Below are positions 13,397-24,139 of a stretch of DNA of 64,000 nt, in pieces. The notes under the pieces are model-generated. The model was not told the DNA's origin and did not search any database. It worked only from the letters and a program-made list of their open reading frames with translations. Position 1 is the stretch's first letter. Every line of letters begins with the position of its first letter. Origin of the DNA: Malus domestica (taxonomy: Eukaryota > Streptophyta > Magnoliopsida > Rosales > Rosaceae); assembly GCF_042453785.1 (NCBI RefSeq), contig NC_091674.1, forward strand, positions 27,693,001-27,757,000. The letters are read 5' to 3'. The position numbers were made by a program, and so were the translations under genes.

Positions 13397-13713
13397 GGCC
13401 TCAGAAGCAGCCCGTGTCCAAAACCAGATCAACCCAGGCTCGGCTGTCAAAGCCCAAGTCTCTCGCAGCTCTTTCTCCCTAGCGAGCTCAGCTCTCATCC
13501 TCACTCGGCCCTAAGCCTCGTCTCCACCAATAGAAAGGGAGTAAGAGCCCGGGCCTCCTTTTATTTCACAGGCCCAGATGCCAAGACCAAACCCGGCAAG
13601 AAGCCCAAAAGACCTTGCCATCTTCCTCCCTGTCAGGATCCGACATTAAAGTCACCGTCGATCTCTCCTGATCATCGTCAATAGCTGCAATACCACCTCA
13701 GCAGATTTCGGTC

Positions 13714-14052
13714 ATGGCATCAAAGCTCTGCGACTCTTGCCAATCGGCGACGGCGACTCTGTACTGCCGCACCGACTCCGCCTTCCTCTGCGTCAACTGC
13801 AACTCCAAGATCCACGCGGCCTCGTGGCTGCTCCCGAACCCCAAGGCGGTGGAAAATCCAGATCTGAACTCGGGGCAGTGCTTGTTCCAGGAAATGGATC
13901 CGTATCTGGATCTGGACTACGGGCTTTGGATCCGAAACTTGAAGAAGCTCAGGAGCAGAACAGCTGCGGCGCGGACGGCGTCGTTCTGGTGCAGAGCAGG
14001 AACATGCAGCCTCTGCTAGTTAACGACCACAGCTTCGAACTTGACTTCTCCG
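13714..14052 (+). pseudogene. Captured CONSTANS-like (B-box) gene fragment inside the retrotransposon
   Basis: The frame from the ATG at 13714 opens with a first B-box zinc finger: [13 protein letters not shown], then [13 protein letters not shown], with C and H ligands in place. The second B-box is missing; the frame jumps to the middle region ([17 protein letters not shown]). Near 13922 the reading frame shifts by one, and the COL-like sequence continues ([27 protein letters not shown]). No CCT domain follows. Full COL proteins are nuclear regulators of flowering and light responses. This copy is internally deleted and frameshifted, so an intact product is unlikely. Confidence 0.8.
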
Positions 14053-14244
14053 CCGACGCAACCCGATTCCGGCAACCGCTTCTGGGGCCGAACCTTCTGC
14101 TCCCACGACTCTGTCGGAAAATTCTCCTGCCTCACAGCCGACTGCAGCTCAGGAAAATTGGAGTGCTCAGGCAACGGAGCCACCCCGCCCGCCACTCTCG
14201 CTGAATTCACACTCGACGGCTCCGGCGGGCTTGATTTCTACGCC
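14053..14244 (+). pseudogene. Captured thaumatin-like protein fragment
   Basis: About 64 residues match the middle of the thaumatin (PR-5) fold: GNRFWGRTFCSHDSVGKFSC, LTADCSSGKLEC, ATLAEFTLDGSGGLDFY. The RFWGRT phrase and the regularly spaced cysteines are diagnostic of the family. The signal peptide, N-terminal strands and C-terminal half are absent. It abuts the CONSTANS-like fragment directly, so two unrelated genes are joined inside one mobile element. Confidence 0.8.
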
Positions 14245-15480
14245 GTCAGAACCACCGTCAGAGACCCAGTACGACTCCAAGCCTTGCCTCCTCTCTCACT
14301 CAGTCTCTCTGCAACTACAAGACAGAATCTAAGTGCGATGGCTACCGTTCCGGGACAACTGATCTGGAAGATTGCAATGAAGAACAACTAATTCCTAACA
14401 AAGGAGTTCGGCAGAGGCTCAAAGAAGACACCAGCAGCAAGCGATTCTTCAAAGCGCTCCGAGATCGAGCAGAAGCAAATCCAGAAGCGCTAAGCCACCG
14501 CTGCATCTTCCTCCGCCAACACATCATCCACTACGCCACGTCGTGCCATCTCCACAGTCATCCTCTTCTCCATCGTCATGTTCTCCATCCAAACTACATG
14601 GCACCGCCGCCATCGCTGCAGCTACGACAGCCAACGTGTCAGCCTCTCCGGCAGTGCACGTCGCGTTTTCAAATCTGGTTTTCTGGCGGGTTCGGATCTG
14701 TCAGTAACCCCATGCCCATCTCATCATTCTCCTGCCCTTTGGATCATCTTCCCCGCTCTCCGCCGTTGAGAAACTCCTCCATTGAAGAAGCAGCAGCCAT
14801 GCCGTTGCAGGAGTACGTGGACAGGATGCGGTAAATCTCTGGCACTCCAACCTCTCGCCAACTCCGACCGCGATCCACCAGGCGATGCAGCTGGGCACAC
14901 CAATCCACACCATTGTCAAAATGGAACGAGGATCCTCTCTGCCTTCTCTCCGCCGTCTCTGCGACATCCAGTTCGACATGACATAGGTGACGTGGATGGT
15001 AGCGCCGTTCTTGAACTTCGAGGGTTGAAGCCGTTAAAGCTCAATGGTTGTTGAAGCTCGGGTCTTGCTCATCATCCACGTTCTTCCCCATGAACACGCT
15101 CAGCCCAAGTCACCATCTCCTCCACCATCGAGGTCGTCCCTACCTTGCCTCCGCTCAGTTCGAGGGTCTTGGGTTCGAAGTCCTTCTTTGCCTCGCTACT
15201 GTACCGTGGGACTTGGATTGCATCCCTCTCCTCCTCGACACTGTCACTCACTCAACCTCCCGATCGCTGCGATCTCATTCCAAATCGCGAGGAACACCCT
15301 TTGGTCCAAATCCTGGGGCTGAGACCATCCGACCCGGAAAAGACCTTGCGGGTCGCGAGAACTGCTTTGAAGAGAGCCCCCGCTGCTCCAGCTTCTGTGC
15401 ATGCTTCATCCGTCATCCTCGCCTGCTCTTTGTAAGCTTCCACCCCCGCGGCAGATGGTCGCCCTTCATCCCATGCAGCG
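14245..15480. other. GC-rich segment, probably further gene-derived sequence, unidentified
   Basis: This stretch is visibly richer in G+C than gag or the flanking AT tracts and has several overlapping open frames on both strands with coding-like composition, for example LIPNKGVRQRLKEDTSSK (about 14390-14445) and MPLQEYVDRMR (about 14800). No single frame is continuous and I recognise no family. More captured exons is inference. Confidence 0.45.
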
Positions 15481-16140
15481 AACATACATATATATATATA
15501 TATGTATATGTATGTATGTATAATAATATTTAAAAAAATTAATAATAATAATTATAAAAAAAAAAAAAAAAATGGTGCGGTATGAGTGGTGGTGAGTGTG
15601 AGCACCACAGAAAGCAAAAAAATATATATATAATAATAATTTTTTTTTTTTTAAATGATGACAGGAATCATTGATTGAAGGATGGTGGTGTGGTATGAGT
15701 GGTGGTGAGTGTGAGCACCACCGAAAGCAAAGAAGAAAATATAATAAAAAAAAAAATTTTGATTTGGTATGTGTGAGTACCACCGAAAAAAAAAAAGGGT
15801 TTTATCTTTGGTGCGTCTGGCACCATGATTAAAGAAAAAAAATGTTTGATGTTTGGTGCTCTGCAACCATAAAAAAATAAAAAAATAAATAAAAAATGGG
15901 TGCACAATGATTAAAAATATATATATACATATATAATAAAAAGACGGTGCATTACGCACCATCTGCAAAAAAAAAAAAAAAAAAAAAAAAAAAAGAAAAA
16001 AGTTTCTTTATGCTTTTGGCACTAAATAAATAAATATATATATATACACACACAAAGAATGAAATAAGGCTCATCTATTGATTTCTTTGAAAATTTACAA
16101 AAAAATGTACATTTTACATCAGTACAAAAAAAAAAAAAAA
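15481..16140. repeat. Microsatellite-rich tract with short repeated blocks
   Basis: Poly-A/T and (TA)n runs alternate with about four copies of a block containing GGTGTGGTATGAGTGGTGG and GTGAGTGTGAGCACCAC. Confidence 0.8.
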
Positions 16141-16171
16141 AAAGTCAAATCAAATTTACAGGAGGGGATCT

Positions 16172-16789
16172 TCAAGGATGATCAGGTGGCGCCTTATCAC
16201 TCGGCGAAACTCCAGGAAGAAGAGGAGCCGGAGGTTGATCATCTGGAGCTTCATTACGCGGGACAGCCCCAGAAGACGAAGGCAAATGCTGCTGGAACAA
16301 ACCCACAAACCTCTGATGATCAAGTAAAATTTGACCATCAGATTCCTGCATCTGGTTAATCTTCCTCTTCATGTTTGTCGCATAGCTATGTGCGAGCTTA
16401 TGCAACTGTTTATTCTCCTGCTTAAGCCCTCTAATCTCCTGTTTGAGACTCATCACTTCCGCCGCCAATGATTCAACTTGACAGGTTCGAGCAAATAGGC
16501 GTTGGGCCATATTAGACACAGAACCTGCACACTGCACACTGAGAGCCAGAGAATCCTTAACAGCCAACTCATCAGACCGTTTGGAAAGTAGTCTGTTATC
16601 TCTGGGAGTGACAAGGTTTCGGGCCACCACCGCAGCAGTCATATCATTCTTCACCACTGAATCCCCAACGGTAAGAGGACCAGTGGGGGATATGAAGGAT
16701 GGGCGCCATATGTTGTCTGGAGAAGAAGGGACTGCCTCTTCACCAAGATTCAAGTCAAAACGACGATCGGATGGGCCAGACATTTTCAA
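16172..16789 (-). CDS. Antisense ORF (aORF) of the retrotransposon, coiled-coil protein
   Basis: A 205-residue frame runs opposite to gag between the GC-rich block and the 3' LTR. I start it at MSGPSDRRFDLNLGEE (16789); the frame is open upstream to 16861. The middle is a strongly predicted coiled coil (VESLAAEVMSLKQEIRGLKQ and onward) and the C-terminus is proline-rich. Tat-lineage Ty3 elements are known to carry an extra antisense ORF in this position, of unknown function. Its intactness in an element without pol suggests recent origin or selection. No enzyme domain is visible. Confidence 0.65.
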   Translation of the reverse strand: MKMSGPSDRRFDLNLGEEAVPSSPDNIWRPSFISPTGPLTVGDSVVKNDMTAAVVARNLVTPRDNRLLSKRSDELAVKDSLALSVQCAGSVSNMAQRLFARTCQVESLAAEVMSLKQEIRGLKQENKQLHKLAHSYATNMKRKINQMQESDGQILLDHQRFVGLFQQHLPSSSGAVPRNEAPDDQPPAPLLPGVSPSDKAPPDHP

Positions 16790-16861
16790 AGGTGTTAAAG
16801 AAAGAAGAGGTCGGACAAATCGAGATCTTAGAAGTGCAAGAAGGTACAAGCAAAAATTCAA

Positions 16862-18842
16862 GTGTGCTTTGAAATGAACTGCCTGCCTCTATAAAAAATC
16901 AGCACTCGACGGGATTTCAGAGATCGAAGAGGCGAGCTCTGAATTCGAAGAGGCCATTCAAAAATCGAAGAGGCAAGCTCAGAAATCGGAGAAGCATCTT
17001 GCTTTTCCAGACACGTCGGCACCTGTCACACGCAAACTCAGCTTTGCGGAAATCACGGGTAATTTGTCGAAGCGCCGATCCCAGATATCGAAGAGGCGCT
17101 AGTCTTTTTCAGCCGCATCATCACCTGTCATATGCACACTCAACTTTGCGCAAATCACGGGCAATTTGTCGAAGATTTTCGGTGAAGGAGAAAGCACGTG
17201 AAAGTTTACTGTTCAATCACGCGTTAGTTGCCGACACAAGTGAAAGAATAGTACCTCTACAGGTATTAAGGGACCTCCTATAACTGTCCACCTTCACCTT
17301 CCATAGCGAGGCAGACATACAGAACCTTTCTTCATCTCCGAGAATGCCTTCCCAACGAAGCCTCTCGAGTCACTTAGTGTTCCTTATTCCTTGGGGTACC
17401 TCTGTAAGCCAATAACTTCAAAGCAAAAGTATCTCATATCACCAGGGTAGAAAGCAAGAGTATCTCATATCATGCGTTCTCCCTGTCGTTTCCTTTGTCC
17501 TTGCTCCTACCTACAAAGACAAGGATAAAGAAAACAATATGCCGGAACTTCCACTCAAACTCGGGTAAGGAACCGACTGCTTGGAACCCTTCCCTGATTG
17601 CCTGCCTAGCACTGCTCTCGAGTACTCGTCTCCCACTGCTGCTGTACTTCCATAGAAGCTGTCACATCTGCCTGGAGAACAGATAAGGCAAGTGAAAATG
17701 ATACCTTGCAGCATGTGGAGACAACGTGCTGAAGAAACAAGCAGAGAAGAATGCGGCCTGCACAGTCAACTCAGCAGAAGGAGTCCGAGCTGAAGAACTC
17801 GAGAAGATGCCACATCTGCCTGGAGAACAAATAAGGAAATGCGGCATGCACAATCAACTCAGCAGAAGGAGTCTGAACTGAGAAACTCGAGCACATGCCA
17901 CATTCTGCCAGAAGAATAGATAAGGCAAGGGAAATGATACATTGAAGCATGTGGAGACAAGCATAAAGCACGTGCCGATTCATCCGCTACTTCTTCAAAA
18001 TCAAAAGTATCTCATATCATCAAAGTTGCAATCACTCTGTGTGAAGGACTCGTTTTGACCCTCAAATTCTTGGGTCGACTTACTAGGCGTTGTGAGCTGC
18101 ACGTGTCGATTCACCACCCTTGAATCGAATCCTTAAAGATCAAGTCACCGACTGGAAGAAAAGCCCATCAATCTTGAAGATCATACCGTTGACCAAACTG
18201 CTCAGGTGTGAATTAGAAAGATTGAACAAAGAAACAGGTTGTCACCTTTACCTCGTGCCTGCTTGCCATGTGTTCGAGTCAACCTTCAAGAATCAAGCCT
18301 CAACGGCCCTTGAAGAAGTTTCCAGCCAAATTCAAGATCAAGCCTCGACGGCCCTTGAGGAAATCACAAGTCCGATTCAAGACTAAGTGTCTACCACCCT
18401 TGAATCAAAACCTAGTTCCAGAATAAGCTGTGGAAAATCAACAATTGGAGGAATCTAGAAAAAAACCTCCAACCCAGTTCAAGATCAAAGCTGTGGAAGG
18501 TCAACAAGCGCAACAAAATACGTGCCGATTCGTCCACTACCAAAGCAAAAAATCATCTACCACATGAAGCTCCTTGTGGTCCAATTTCAACCTTCAAGAT
18601 CAAGTCTCGACGGCCCTTGAAGAAATTTCAAACAAAAGTTCAAGAACAAGCCTCAACGGCCCTTGAAAAAATCTCAAGCCCAATTCAAGATCAAGCCTCA
18701 ACGGCCCTTGAAGAAATCTCCAGCCCAATTCAAGATCAAGCCTCGACGGCCCTTGGATCGACATCTACAGTAAGGGACTTCAAAACGCATCTCCTACACG
18801 TGACAAGCACATGTATACGACGTGCCTTGAAGTGGGGGCATT
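16862..18842 (+). other. 3' untranslated part of the retrotransposon
   Basis: The segment has repeated GAAGAGGC motifs (16925-17170) and a duplicated block at about 17650-17960 (CTGCCTGGAGAACA, CAGCAGAAGGAGTC). LTR-type units (AAGATCAAGCCTCGACGGCC) recur at 18285-18760. It ends in the purine tract just before the 3' LTR. No coding region is supported. Confidence 0.75.
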
Positions 18843-19955
18843 TGTAGACATCGAAATTTCGGTAAATAAATGTTGACCGATAAATCAAAGTGTCAACGCT
18901 CATGTATTACATAAATTTTACATGTAGCATGTGACTCAACGAAAATTGAAATGAGTTGGAAAAGTCATCAAATAGGACACGTGTCAATACCTGGCAGAAA
19001 CGACTTATTTCATCTGGAATATTATATTCAAAATTAGGCCTTGGAAAATTCTATAAATACAAGCCCAATTTCATTCATTTGGGAACCAATTGATATTACA
19101 CCTTGAAGCTCTGAAGCTCTGAAGCTCTGAAACTCCGAAGCTCTCAAGCATCCAGGTTCCCGAAGAATCAAGAAAGTGTTCTTCGTTCTTCGTTCATCGT
19201 TCTTCCAAGATCAAGACTCGACGGCCCTTGGATCAACAATCATCCACCTTCAAGATCAAGCCCCGACGGCCCTTGAAGAAAGCGTTCTTCGTTCTTCGTT
19301 CATTGTTCTTCCAAGATCAAGCCTCGACGGCCCTTGGATCAACAATCATCCACCTTCAAGATCAAGCCCCGACGGCCCTTGAAGAAAGCGTTCTTCGTTC
19401 TTCGTTCATCGTTCTTCCAAGATCAAGCCCCAACGGCCCTTTGGATCAACAATCATCCACCAATTCAAGATCAAGCCCCGACGGCCCTTGAAGAAAGCAC
19501 CATCGTTCATCATCCGTTCATCCAAGATCAAGCCCCAACGGCCCTTTGGATCAACAACGTCGACAAATCCACACATCCAACCGTTCTTCAAGATCAAGCC
19601 CAAAAGCCCTTGAAGATCCGTTCATCACTGTTCTTCAAGATCAAGCCCAAAAGCCCTTGGAGATCCGTTCATCACTGTTCTTCAAAGATCAAGCCCAAAA
19701 GCCCTTGAAGATCCGCTCAAATCCACCTTCAAAGATCAAGCCCACGGCCCTTTGAAGAAACTTCCAACTGTTCATCCAAGATTAAGCCTCGACGGCCCTT
19801 GGATCAACGAAACACCCACCAATCAACACCTTACGGAGATCGAATCAGAGGATCAAATTTGAGAGAGATTGTAACCCAAAATCATCAAATACTTAATATT
19901 TGTTTGTGCGCGTCGTTTCTTGTCTCTTTCGTTTCAGGAATTTTCCGTGTTCACA
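18843..19955 (+). repeat. 3' LTR of the gag-only Ty3 element
   Basis: This is a 1113-bp copy of the 5' LTR with five differences seen by eye, followed by the ATTAC target duplication. Confidence 0.93.
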
Positions 19956-20379
19956 ATTACACGATTCACATTTTTAGACACAAATGTATTAAATGTTTGC
20001 AGTTAAGAGTTTAAGATTGAGAGAGAAGAACAATAAAACTTGATTGACGAGTATAATAAATTCAACGCCAATTGTTTCTCTTGTGTTTTTTTTCTTCTTC
20101 TAAAATCAACATCAAACTAACGAATTAAATATTAAAATAATTCATTAAATAAAAAATTAATGAAAAAATATATATAAATTCAAAGTTTTAATTACCTTAA
20201 AGTACAATCTTTAAGACCATATGATAATTGGTTTAAACATTCAATAGAAATGGAGAGAATGAGAAGTTGGTTTAAACATTCGATATAAATGGAGAGAATG
20301 AGAAGTTGAAAGAAAAAAGATTACAAGGAGACTTGAGTTTTATAACTTTATATGCATTTGGACAGATGGATTGTGTAAC

Positions 20380-20421
20380 ATCCCACATCGCCTATGGGAG
20401 TGGATCTTGTAAGCCTTATAT
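20380..20421 (+). promoter_or_regulatory. USE-like element and TATA in Cassandra 5' LTR
   Basis: ATCCCACATCG at 20380-20390 is a perfect match to the plant snRNA upstream sequence element (RTCCCACATCG). A TATAT lies 26 bases further on, close to Pol III-type spacing. The 3' LTR has a degraded version. A functional role is inference. Confidence 0.4.
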
Positions 20422-20439
20422 GTATATTCCCACATCTTC

Positions 20440-20562
20440 CTAGCACGAGGCCTTTTGGGAGCTCACTGGCTTCGGGTTCCATTGGAACTCCGAAGTTAAG
20501 TAAGTTCGCGCGAGAGCAATCCCATGATGGGTGACTCACTGGGAAGTTCTTGTGTGAGTTCC
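20440..20562 (+). pseudogene. 5S rRNA-derived sequence in Cassandra 5' LTR
   Basis: Box A-like GAAGTTAAG, intermediate element GATGGGTGA and box C-like CTGGGAAGTTC appear in 5S order and spacing, with GGAACTCCGAAGTTAAG almost as in plant 5S rRNA. The flanks do not form a normal 5S gene. Confidence 0.88.
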
Positions 20563-20781
20563 TAAAAACAAAACCGTGAGGGCGTGGTCGGGGCCTAAAG
20601 CGGATAATATCGTGCTACGGTGAAGTCAAGCCCGGGATGTGACAATTTGGTATCAGAGCCAATCCCTGGCCGAATGTGTGCTGACGAGGACGTCGGGCCC
20701 CTAAGGGGGGTGGATTGTAATATCCTACATTGCCCAGGGGAGTGAATCGTGTAAGCCTTATATGTATATTCCCACCTCTTC

Positions 20782-20905
20782 CTAGCACAAGGCATTTTGG
20801 GAGCTCACTGGCTTCGGGCTCCATCGGAACTCCGAAGTTAAGCGAGTTCACGTGAGAGCAATCTCATGATGGATGACCCACTGGGAAGTTCTCATGTGAG
20901 TTCCC
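20782..20905 (+). pseudogene. 5S rRNA-derived sequence in Cassandra 3' LTR
   Basis: This second copy has CGGAACTCCGAAGTTAAGCG, GATGGATGAC and CTGGGAAGTTCTC. The intermediate element has one change relative to the first copy. Confidence 0.88.
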
Positions 20906-22851
20906 AAAAACAAAACCGTGAAGGCGTGGTCAGGGCCCAAAACGAACAATATTGTGCTACGGTGGAGTCGAGTCCGTGATGTGGTGGGGGTCCGGGCCAG
21001 GATGTGACATATTAGCAATAAATTTGAAAAACAAGAAAAATCAACATTTCCACTGCACTAACAAATGAATTATGATATTTCTTACTTTTTTTGTATTCAT
21101 ATGTTAATTACATGATATAAATTTTTTTTGGGCCCTTCCGAAGTGGGGGCCCTAGGCAGGCGCCTACTTAGGCTACCCTCAGGGCCGGCCCTGGTGACGT
21201 TGACCTTAATGTTGTTATTTATTGATACAACCAGTTTTCTACACTTCTATGTGGAGATTATTACTTTTCATCTACCCATACTTTTCAAGTTTTCATGTAC
21301 AGTAATGCATTCTTACCATGTTTTTATACCACATGTATATACTATCTTATATGACATCTGATGTGGACAGTTACATTATTTAAATTAATCAAAATTTAAT
21401 TTAAATTTAAAACTATTTAGTAAACCAATAATTTAAAAAAAAAAACTGGAATAAAATGGTGATTATGGCATACGAGAAGTTTTCTCCTTCCTTCCCATTT
21501 AATCCTGCTTCTTCTCCCGTTTCTTCTTTCACGCCCTATTTTTTCACTCCAGTTTTTTTCAAGTCAGTCAAATCCACCACAATCTAAATTCTAAATTAAA
21601 TCTCATACGACAAGGTTCAAGGGTTACCCTATTTAGATTATTAGTACGCATCTATCATTTTTTTCAATGAATTTAATTGTTTTTAGTCTGTTTATTTCTT
21701 CTTCTTTCTCTCAATTCCCATTGTGTAGCAAGATAAATTCTTCTTCAGGTCTTGATCAGAGTTGACTTTAGTGGTGTTGTGACGAGGGATGAAGGTTTCC
21801 TGACGACACATACTTGAGAGCATCTTCAAAAGAGATACCAAAATCTACATATCAGCTATAACAGTAAAAAAAAAAACCACACTAATATTCTCCAATCGAA
21901 GTGTCAAATCCTATGTGGTGATGACATGAATTGGCAGCAAAAGAGGTTGCTGTCAAATTTGACCGCAGCTTCAAATGTTTTTTTATTAATTATTAAATGT
22001 ATTTTATTAAATTTTAATTAGTTTAATCATTTATTATAATTAATGTTGAGTTGACCGATGCAATTTTCCTACTTTTTTCTTTTTTTCAATCAAGGAAGGT
22101 GAACAAATTACTGATTAAACTTTAAATGTTATTTATTAAATTTTAATTAGTTTAATAATTTATTTTATAAAATAATAAAATAATAATTTAATTTGACATA
22201 TCGGTTGGAGAACAAAACTTTAAAAGATGTCAAAGTGCCACATAAGCTGTCAAAATTTAAATTTTATGTTCAAAATTTGAATATCTCCTTTGGAGATGGT
22301 CTGAGATTCCTTTAATTTGATTATAGGTAGGAACAAGATAAGAGTCATTAATGACTCAGAGTGTTAAATCTTCAACCCCCAGCGTCATTTTTCTACGAAC
22401 AAAGGTTTAGGTAAATAGTCCAATGGAGATTGAGAGAAAGAAGAGGAATAAACAGACTGAAAAAATATAAATTCATTGAAAAATAATGGTAAATGCTTAC
22501 CAATAATCCAAATAGGGGAGCGTCGATGAACCTTTGGCATATGAGAATTAGTTGAGATTGTGGTAGTCCACACTAACATGAAAAAAACTGGAGTGAAAAA
22601 AATATGGCGTGAAAGAATTGGCTAGAAGAAGAAACAAGAGAAAAAGCAGGATTGAATGGGGAAGGAAGGAGAAGACTCCTTGTATGCCACAATCACTATT
22701 TAATTCTAGTTTTTTTTTTAATTATTGATTTATTAAATGGTTTTTAATTTAAATTAAATTCTGATTAATTTAAATGATGTAGCTGTCCACATAAGGTAGT
22801 ATATAAATGTGGTATAAAAACATGGTAAGAATAATATTACTGTTTTGTTTT

Positions 22852-23650
22852 TGAATTGCAACATGGGTTTTGGAAATGTAATCAACGGAATAGTAATAAT
22901 TGATATAAGGTGAAAGTTTCAATTTTTCTGTATATATGTGAAGCCTATGAAACAAATGTGAAATGTGCAATGTGGGTTAGGCTAGTTGGTCGTGACAGTG
23001 TGTACCCGAGTTTGAATATCTCTCATGTAGTTTAAAATATTGCATTAATTATAAAAAAAAAAAAATGGAGAAACAAATGCAGTCCATATGTCGTTTTCGT
23101 GGTTAATAAGGTCAAAGAGTGTTAGATCTTAGCTGTGACACTGACAATGAATGATGGGGGAGTGGAATGTATTCATTTGATACATGTGCGTCTGTTCTTG
23201 TTCTTTGATTTTGTATACTAAGTTATCTCTTGGTTGTATCTTGATGAATACTATGTACTGCTGCCAATGTTTGCTATTTAAACACCTTTTACGATGTTTC
23301 TGAGGCTTGTTCTGCAGTAAACTAGTTTGTTTTATGTAGGAATTTGCAATTTTTAAATGTTAATTTTTATTTTGTTTGGGATTTAATTGTGTGAAGTTGT
23401 TGTTACAGCTCATAGTATTAAGTGTTCTTCGTTATATACCTAGTGGCGAATTATCGGTATCTAATTCATTGATTTTGTAAGTTTTCATTGTATTTGTGCC
23501 AGAGTGGTATAACCTGAAACTTGAGATTTAGAAGTCTATACTGTCAGAGTCTATATATATCTTACATTCTTACCTTGTTTGGGTCATCCCATTCCTATCT
23601 TTCTTCCTTCTTCCCTTCCTCTCTTGTTGTTCTCCTCTGTTAGTAGTCTC

Positions 23651-23700
<50 letters not shown>

Positions 23701-24130
23701 GTGAACAAATAGTTTTGGGGGTGTCTGTGTTCTTGTTCTCGGTATTTTAAAATGTGTTTTGCATCTAAAACATCTTTTTTATACAACCTACTTGGAATCT
23801 AGGATGGTGTTATGAAAGATCAACTTGAATTATGTCCATGTTTCAATCATGCCTCAGTTCTGTTGTCTCTTTTGCTTGACTAATGAGTTTTAAATCTCTC
23901 TAGCTCATGCCTAATCACGTAGAGAGAGAAACACTAGTATTATTGTCTTTGATGACTTTGAAGTTAGTGGGTTCTTGATATGGATTATTGGTCTTGAACT
24001 TGTGATCTATGTAGTTTCTTGTATACTTCTGCTACTTGTTTAATTAGGTATTGTGAAGTATAAAAAACTCAAAAGCCTTGAATAATCAGCTAGAAAGAAT
24101 TTTCTGTAAAGTGGGATTGGATATCTTTAA
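22852..24130. other. Upstream region of the HIR gene, no separate gene seen
   Basis: AT-rich sequence with a (CT)n run at about 23655-23697, likely in the promoter or an untranslated exon/intron of the gene starting at 24776. Confidence 0.5.
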
Positions 24131-24139
24131 TTTATATTG

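Larger units (their letters stand above)
9486..19955 (+). mobile_element. Young gag-only Ty3/gypsy retrotransposon (probable Tat lineage), 10.5 kb
   Basis: Two LTRs of 1113 bp (9486-10598, 18843-19955) begin TGTAGACATCG and end TGTTCACA, with ATTAC duplicated at 9481-9485 and 19956-19960. A primer-binding site follows the 5' LTR after two bases (10601, TTGGCACGCCCAGTGGGACA). A purine tract (GAAGTGGGGGCATT) precedes the 3' LTR. The interior holds gag, tandem repeats, GC-rich gene-derived sequence and an antisense ORF, but no recognisable protease, reverse transcriptase, RNase H or integrase. By eye the LTRs differ at only five positions. Tat assignment rests on the gag type and the antisense ORF. 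Confidence 0.93.
20374..21009 (+). mobile_element. Cassandra-type TRIM retrotransposon with 5S rRNA in its LTRs
   Basis: The 5' LTR is 20374-20644 and the 3' LTR 20716-21009; both start TGTAA(C/T)ATCC and end GGATGTGACA. Between them are only 71 bases: a tRNA-Met primer site (TTGGTATCAGAGCC) and a purine tract (CTAAGGGGGG). Both LTRs hold 5S rRNA-like sequence, the hallmark of Cassandra. No protein is encoded. The LTRs are clearly diverged, so the insertion is old. No target duplication was recognised. Confidence 0.93.
9284..21193. mobile_element. hAT-like non-autonomous element, now filled by nested insertions
   Basis: The left end TAGGGCCAGCCCTGAGA and the inverted right end CAGGGCCGGCCCTGAGG are near-perfect TIRs. 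The 8-bp duplication GTGACGTT flanks them (9276-9283 and 21194-21201). The paralogous unit at about 8356 shows the uninterrupted sequence (CCAGTAACATTGACCTTAATG). Subtracting the two nested elements leaves about 0.8 kb of original element with no transposase. Confidence 0.85.
7412..22842. mobile_element. MULE-like element with about 0.5-kb TIRs, host of later insertions
   Basis: The left end (CAGTAATGATATTCTTATCATG) is matched in inverted orientation by the right end, which finishes at 22842. The inverted similarity runs about 500-530 bp (7412 to about 7930 and about 22330 to 22842). Flanks are TTTTGTTAT (7403-7411) and TTTTGTTTT (22843-22851), 8 of 9 matching, as expected for Mutator-like elements. 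The left-end unit is repeated in direct orientation at about 8393 and 21297. No transposase was seen, so it is non-autonomous or decayed. Confidence 0.65.

Noticed and set aside
15466..15968. Phe/Tyr-rich minus-strand frames
   Set aside because: They translate A-rich and (TA)n tracts.
20440..20905. Genuine 5S rRNA genes
   Set aside because: The flanks, primer site and purine tract show they are parts of Cassandra LTRs, not a 5S array.
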